Assembly: GCF_004365175.1 (NCBI RefSeq)
Contig: NZ_SOCE01000002.1
Location: 868,001-932,000, forward strand
DNA from: Kribbella voronezhensis
GTDB taxonomy: Bacteria > Actinomycetota > Actinomycetes > Propionibacteriales > Kribbellaceae
DNA: 64,000 nt
Direction: 5' to 3'
Both the position numbers and the translations under genes were made by a program. Of the stretch, positions 60,166 through 64,000 are shown piece by piece. Numbering within the stretch: position 1 is the first letter of the stretch; each line of letters starts with the position of its first letter. The notes beneath the pieces are model-generated. The model had not been told where the DNA came from. It made no database searches and was given only the letters and a program-made list of their open reading frames with translations.

Positions 60166-60193
60166 GTCATCAGGCGGTCATCTTTCTGTCATC
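60166..60193 (+). promoter_or_regulatory. Three GTCATC direct repeats at exact 11-bp period
   Basis: GTCATC occurs at 60166, 60177 and 60188, one helical turn apart. This is the arrangement bound by OmpR/PhoB/PhoP-type regulators. It lies in the 275-bp gap upstream of the kinase/LuxR unit (and past the end of the beta-helix gene), about 200 bases from the kinase start. The OmpR-type regulator at 62884 is a candidate binder. A perfect CAGGCGCCTG palindrome (60125-60134) and TGAACGGG (60141-60148) lie between it and the kinase gene. Confidence 0.55.
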
Positions 60194-60244
60194 TACTGTC
60201 CACCCGGTCCGGACGGTAACGATCTCACGGATCGTGACCGCGGA

Positions 60245-61576
60245 TCAGGGCCGGAACTCGAACGCCCCGAGGTCGTCGTAGCGGCGCAGGCCTTCGGCGA
60301 AGGTGTTCGCCGTCGCGAGATCGTCGTACCGCGCAGCGCCGGTGAAGTCGCTCGCCTGCGCACCGGAGACGCCCGAGTCGCCCCGGTCGATCGCGGCCGA
60401 ACCGGCTCGCAGCCGCAGGTCCCAGGTTGCGGTCGACAGGAAGCGGGGATCGGCTTGAACGCCGTGGGCTTCCTGATGGGTGGCGGCCTGCATCGCCGCG
60501 AGCGAGGTGTACGTCGTGGAGAACGCGTAGAGCTTCCCGGCCGTGGTCAGCCAGACCAGGTTGTGATCGACGATCGTGCTGGCCGGCGCCGAGTCCCAGA
60601 TCCCGATGTTGCCCGCCCGCCGGGCGCACGAGATGCCGCGGTAGGCCGGGTAGACCGCGTTGTCGACGGCGATGTTGTTCACCACGTGGTAGCTCCCGGA
60701 CGTTCCCTCCACGTTGATGCCGGTGGTGCAGTTGCGGTACACGGTGTTGGAGATGATCCGGCCGCCGGTGACGTTGAGGTTGTCGATGCCGTGGTCGCCG
60801 TTGTTGTAGGTGACGTTCAGCGCGGCGAGGTTGTTGTTGCCGCCGGGGTAGAACTGCATCCCGGAGTCCTCGTTGTCGTGGGTGAGGTTGCGGAGTACCG
60901 CGTTGCCCGGGCTGACCACGTTGATGCCGTTGGCATTGCGCTGGTAGCCCTCGGCATTGAAGCTCGCGGTGTTGCCGGACACCGTGATCCCGGTCGCGCC
61001 GGCCGTGAGCAGGATGCCGGAGCCGTTGTTGTGGTGCACGTAGTTGCCGCTGACCACCGAGGAGGTGGCGCCGCGGACGCTGATCCCGGGGGCCGTCCTG
61101 CCCTGTGCCTGGCGACCCGCACCGGTGACGGTGTTGCCGGTGACGGTGAGATGGTCACCGTTCGACACGTAGATGCCATCGGCAACGGTTCCGGTGAAGG
61201 TCAGTCCGGAGACGGTGACGTAGCTGCGGCCGGTCAGGTTCGCGCCGTAGTACGTCGAGCCGGTGACCGTCGGGGTGCGTCCGGCCCACCTGGTGATCGT
61301 GATCGGCGCGGACGCGGTCCCGGAGACGGCGGGCTTGATGGTCTCGGCATAGCTGCCGTTGCCGATGTACAGGATGCGGCCCGCGGCGAGGTTGCTCACG
61401 CCCTTGCCGATCGTGCAGTACGGCGTCGTGGTGGTGCCCGGTCCGGAGTCCGAGCACGCGACCGTCCGGTCGACGTACAGGGTGGTGGTCGTGGCTCGTG
61501 CCTGCGTGGGCAGCGCCAGCAGGACGGCCGGCACCAGCGCCGTCGCGCACAGTCCCAGGATCCTGGTCGGTCTCAT
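60245..61576 (-). CDS. Secreted right-handed beta-helix protein (single-module paralogue)
   Basis: A 443-residue exported protein. The signal peptide ends near ARA-TTTT. A CSDSGPG...PYCTIG opening and NGSYAETIKPAVSGTASAPIT segment match the openings of both modules in the 1408-residue EPS-operon protein. A parallel beta-helix follows with rungs such as GIYVSNGDHLTVTGN and NGDHGIDNLNVTGGRIISN, and a HQEAHGVQADPRF tail shared with the larger protein. No PKD domains are present. It likely arose by duplication of one module. A binding or lyase role toward the same polymer is plausible. A perfect palindrome lies 30-42 bases before the ATG. Confidence 0.82.
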   Translation of the reverse strand: MRPTRILGLCATALVPAVLLALPTQARATTTTLYVDRTVACSDSGPGTTTTPYCTIGKGVSNLAAGRILYIGNGSYAETIKPAVSGTASAPITITRWAGRTPTVTGSTYYGANLTGRSYVTVSGLTFTGTVADGIYVSNGDHLTVTGNTVTGAGRQAQGRTAPGISVRGATSSVVSGNYVHHNNGSGILLTAGATGITVSGNTASFNAEGYQRNANGINVVSPGNAVLRNLTHDNEDSGMQFYPGGNNNLAALNVTYNNGDHGIDNLNVTGGRIISNTVYRNCTTGINVEGTSGSYHVVNNIAVDNAVYPAYRGISCARRAGNIGIWDSAPASTIVDHNLVWLTTAGKLYAFSTTYTSLAAMQAATHQEAHGVQADPRFLSTATWDLRLRAGSAAIDRGDSGVSGAQASDFTGAARYDDLATANTFAEGLRRYDDLGAFEFRP

Positions 61577-61605
61577 GCTTCCAAGGTAGGAAGCAGCGAG
61601 AATAG

Positions 61606-61618
61606 TTGCATCATGCAA
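61606..61618. promoter_or_regulatory. Perfect palindrome TTGCAT-C-ATGCAA upstream of the beta-helix gene
   Basis: A 13-base palindrome with 6-bp arms and one central base, flanked on both sides by G/C (GTTGCATCATGCAAAC). It lies 30-42 bases upstream of the start codon at 61576, where it would overlap the promoter or early transcript. The cognate regulator is not known. Confidence 0.55.
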
Positions 61619-61850
61619 ACGACGTAACGGTCGATGCCGGCTGGTGGAGAGCGACGTGGTCCTGCGTACGCCGGCCAAGGGTGCCTGTGGCGGGCCGCGG
61701 CTTGGGGGAAGCCGGTGAGCCGGCGACGGGCACGACGGTGAGGCGGACGGGGGATGTGCCGTCCCAGCGTGTCGACGTACGCAGTTGCCATCAGGTTGCT
61801 CGCCGGGGCGCCGTCAGGGCAAGGAAGATGACAGGCTTGTCATCGGGCGG

Positions 61851-62912
61851 TCAGCGCGGCAGCGTGAGCTCGAACACCGCGCCGCCGAGCGGACGGTTGG
61901 CGGCCGTGAGCGAACCGCCGTGCGCCGTGGCGGTCGCCCGGGCCATCGGCAGGCCCAGACCACTGCCCATCGGACCGTGCGGTGGCATCCGGTGCCAGAA
62001 CCGGTCGAAGATCCGGTCGAGGTCCTCGGCCTCGATTCCTGGCCCGGAGTCCTCGACCGTGACGACGCAGGTCCGGTCCAGCAACCGGCAGCCGAGGGTG
62101 ATGGTGTCGCCGTCGGAGGTGAAGTGCACGGCGTTCTCGATCAGCGCGTCGATGGCCAACGTGATCCACTCGGGATCCACGGTGACGAGGCCGGTCGGGT
62201 GGTTGCGGACCTGCCATCTCCGATCGGCGCTCGCCGACCAGTTGGTGCCCAGCTCTTCGACGAGCTCGGACAGGTCGGTCGGCCGGCGTCTCAGCCCCAC
62301 GCCCGAGTCCGGCCGGGCCAGCGCGAGCAAGCGGTTCGACAAGGCCGACATCCGCTCCAGTTGGTTCAGCGCGACGGCGATCCCCGCCTTCGCGCCGGCC
62401 GTCAGCCCGCTGATCGCCGCGAGTTCCAGATGGCCGCGCGCGATCGTCACGGGCGTCCTGATCGCGTGCGAGGTGTCCCGGAAGAACTCTCGTTCCCGCT
62501 CCAGCCCGGCCAGTTGCCGCGCCGCCATCTCCTCGACCTGACGCAGGGCACTCGCCCGGCGCTGCGCGTGCCAGACCATCACTCCGACGACCATCGGCAG
62601 CAGCGGGATCTCGGCCAGTTCGGCGCGCGCGAGGAAGCCCTCCTCGGCATGGGTCCACATCAGCCAGCCGCTCGGCAAGGTCATCGCGACCAGCAGCGCC
62701 GCGGTCGGCACGACCGGCCAGACGCGGAATCCGTAAACCACGGCGACGCCCAGGAACATGATGTGGAACGGCGCCGCCTCGTGGCCCGGCAGCGCCACCA
62801 TCAGGCCCGTCATCGCCAGCACGAAGACGCCGAGGCAGGCATCGATGGCCAGCCCGGCCCGCGGGCGCCGTGCAGCCCGCACCTCAGGCGCTCTGGAGTT
62901 GGTAGCCGACAT
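61851..62912 (-). CDS. Membrane sensor histidine kinase
   Basis: A 353-residue kinase. Hydrophobic segments at about 23-42, 48-63, 66-85 and 103-115 form a short membrane input domain. The H-box is FFRDTSHAIRTPVTIARGH near residues 143-161. The ATPase domain is complete (N-box ALIENAVHF, G1 EDSGPGI, F-box FDRFWHRM, G2 GSGLGLPMARA). Its gene overlaps the upstream OmpR-type regulator gene by 29 bases, so they form a cognate pair. The signal is unknown; the membrane domain suggests envelope or membrane stress. Confidence 0.9.
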   Translation of the reverse strand: MSATNSRAPEVRAARRPRAGLAIDACLGVFVLAMTGLMVALPGHEAAPFHIMFLGVAVVYGFRVWPVVPTAALLVAMTLPSGWLMWTHAEEGFLARAELAEIPLLPMVVGVMVWHAQRRASALRQVEEMAARQLAGLEREREFFRDTSHAIRTPVTIARGHLELAAISGLTAGAKAGIAVALNQLERMSALSNRLLALARPDSGVGLRRRPTDLSELVEELGTNWSASADRRWQVRNHPTGLVTVDPEWITLAIDALIENAVHFTSDGDTITLGCRLLDRTCVVTVEDSGPGIEAEDLDRIFDRFWHRMPPHGPMGSGLGLPMARATATAHGGSLTAANRPLGGAVFELTLPR

Positions 62913-63549
62913 TGCGCACGGTCAGGATGAGGTCGGGCCGCACCTTGGCCCGCAACCGGCCGATACAGACGTCGACCACGTTGGTCGCCGGGTCGAAGTC
63001 GTAGCCCCAGACCTCGGAGAGCAGTTCCTGCCGTGAGCAGACCGCGCCCGGGTTGCGCATCAGGTGCAACAGCAGCAGGAACTCGCGCTGCGACAACACG
63101 GTCGGCTTGCCGTCCACCACCAGCCGCCGGGCCTGCAGGTCCAGCACGATGTCGCCGACCTGCAGGATGTCTCGCCGCTTCGACGCGCCGTTCTCCTGCA
63201 GGCGGCTGCGCACCCGGGCGATGAGTTCCCGGACGGCGAACGGCTTGGCCAGGAAGTCCACCGCCCCCAGTTCGAGACAGGAGATCCGCAGCTGGACATC
63301 GCCGGTGGCCGACAAGATGAGCACCCGCAGGCCGGGGTCCTGTGCCATCAGCGCGGACAGCACCGCCTCGCCGTGGACGCCAGGCATGACCAGGTCGAGC
63401 ACGACCAGGTCGGGGCGCTCGGTCAGCGCCAGCCGGATTCCGTCGTGCCCGTTCGTCGCCGTCAGGACCTGGTAGGCCTCGGTCTCCAGCGCGCCCCGGA
63501 CGAACCGGACCAGGTCGGGTTCGTCGTCTATCACCAAGATCTTGGTCAT
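62884..63549 (-). CDS. OmpR/PhoB-family response regulator
   Basis: A 221-residue regulator. The receiver is ILVIDDEPDLVRFVRGAL with the phospho-acceptor Asp in LVVLDLVMPG and Lys in FLAKPFAVREL. The C-terminal winged helix is VLSQREFLLLLHLMRNPGAV, then ATNVVDVCIGRLRAKV and TVRNVGYQL. It likely binds 11-bp direct repeats like those at 60166. The ATG is preceded by TGAGGGGGG, as in the EPS and kinase leaders. Confidence 0.92.
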   Translation of the reverse strand: MTKILVIDDEPDLVRFVRGALETEAYQVLTATNGHDGIRLALTERPDLVVLDLVMPGVHGEAVLSALMAQDPGLRVLILSATGDVQLRISCLELGAVDFLAKPFAVRELIARVRSRLQENGASKRRDILQVGDIVLDLQARRLVVDGKPTVLSQREFLLLLHLMRNPGAVCSRQELLSEVWGYDFDPATNVVDVCIGRLRAKVRPDLILTVRNVGYQLQSA

Positions 63550-63743
63550 CTCGCCCCCCTCAGGATGATGACCTTGTGTAGTCCTCCGCGGCCCATTGTG
63601 ATCAGGACTAGGCCGCCCGCGATAGGGCCAGACGTCCCTGAACGGGTGGAGATTCACTAACGCCTGGTGATCGGACAGCGAACGAGGGCTCTTCGCTGAC
63701 ACAGAGCAATCTGCCGACCACCCGGTGTCGGCTGAGGCGTACC

Positions 63744-64000
63744 TCAGCTGGGATCTGCGGGTGGCCGGTCGTCCCGCGGGGGCTCGGGGGTGGGCGGTTC
63801 GAAGGTGACTTCGATCGTTTCGGTGGACTTGTGGCGTTGGGCCTGGGCGTACATCGCGTAGGCGCGGTGGTCGGCAGGTGTCAGGTCGGTGGCCGAGTCG
63901 GTGAACAGCGCCAGCAGCGAGCGCGGGTAGAGGTGGTGCGCGATCACCGAGTTGAGTTCCGCGCCGATGACGGCGATCACCGAGGCGGCGTAGATGAGCC
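63744..64000 (-). CDS. YihY/BrkB-like membrane protein, C-terminal fragment
   Basis: The open frame enters from the right edge, so only about 84 codons remain. They give the end of the last membrane helix (LIYAASVIAVIGAELNSVIA), where IGAELN is the hallmark of the YihY/virulence-factor BrkB family. A polar tail with Pro/Glu-rich sequence (EVTFEPPTPEPPRDD) ends the protein. The family function is unresolved. The TM count and the N-terminus cannot be judged from this fragment. Confidence 0.75.
   Translation of the reverse strand, partial: LIYAASVIAVIGAELNSVIAHHLYPRSLLALFTDSATDLTPADHRAYAMYAQAQRHKSTETIEVTFEPPTPEPPRDDRPPADPS

Overview
The window is very GC-rich, with dense, mostly short-spaced genes, many ATGA/GTGA start-stop overlaps, GAF-ANTAR and LuxR-type regulators and several secreted plant-polysaccharide enzymes. 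It looks like a soil or plant-associated actinomycete, and the AbfB / GH27 / beta-helix secretome would fit a Kribbella-like member of the Nocardioidaceae. That placement is inference from gene content. I saw no rRNA, tRNA, CRISPR array, phage gene or insertion sequence.

Layout. (1) 1-6.2 kb holds housekeeping or accessory enzymes: the end of an SDR dehydrogenase, a translationally coupled GCS2-family ligase and NPPY methyltransferase, a PPOX-fold protein, a serine hydrolase, an endonuclease/exonuclease/phosphatase-family protein and a membrane acyltransferase. (2) 6.2-19.8 kb is a carbohydrate-use island: secreted arabinofuranosidase AbfB behind a perfect LacI-type palindrome, an intracellular heparinase II/III-like lyase overlapping a DUF2264 protein, a DeoR-HTH/LacI-sensor hybrid repressor, a D-2-hydroxyacid dehydrogenase, a complete ABC sugar importer lacking only its ATPase, a DUF624 protein and a secreted GH43-like enzyme. 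A uronate-decorated, arabinose- and galactose-containing glycan such as arabinogalactan-protein is the most economical substrate guess. (3) 19.8-30.4 kb holds stress and signalling genes: an Hsp20 behind a RheA-like operator, a GAF-ANTAR protein, hydrolases, a membrane protein with a duplicated cytoplasmic domain, and a cNMP-sensor kinase coupled to a receiver/thioredoxin-reductase-like fusion that lacks the CxxC pair. (4) 28.9-38.4 kb holds secreted proteins (a discoidin-domain protein, a large S8 protease, a GH27 enzyme with a ricin-type CBM13) and a DUF4139 protein. (5) 40.1-57.9 kb is one 13-gene minus-strand unit for a Wzx/Wzy-type exopolysaccharide. It has an initiating sugar transferase, flippase, polymerase/ligase, GT4, Wzz-like chain-length protein, CapD-like dehydratase and DegT aminotransferase. 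It also carries parts that standard EPS models do not explain: a divergent RtcB-like protein, a 1408-residue double beta-helix/PKD protein, an HprK-like P-loop protein, an aminoglycoside-phosphotransferase-fold protein and two unassigned proteins. An MBL-Rieske fusion lies tail to tail with its distal end. (6) 58-63.5 kb holds the likely control region: a sensorless histidine kinase with two LuxR-type regulators, a single-module beta-helix paralogue, and an OmpR-type two-component pair. A partial YihY/BrkB-like membrane protein runs off the right edge.

The strongest candidate for an undescribed system is the EPS locus. RNA-ligase-fold, phosphotransferase-fold and secreted beta-helix/PKD proteins are built into one co-translated polysaccharide operon. 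It is flanked by two signalling modules, and three of these transcription units share leader motifs. A second candidate is the arabinogalactan-type utilisation island at 6.2-19.8 kb.
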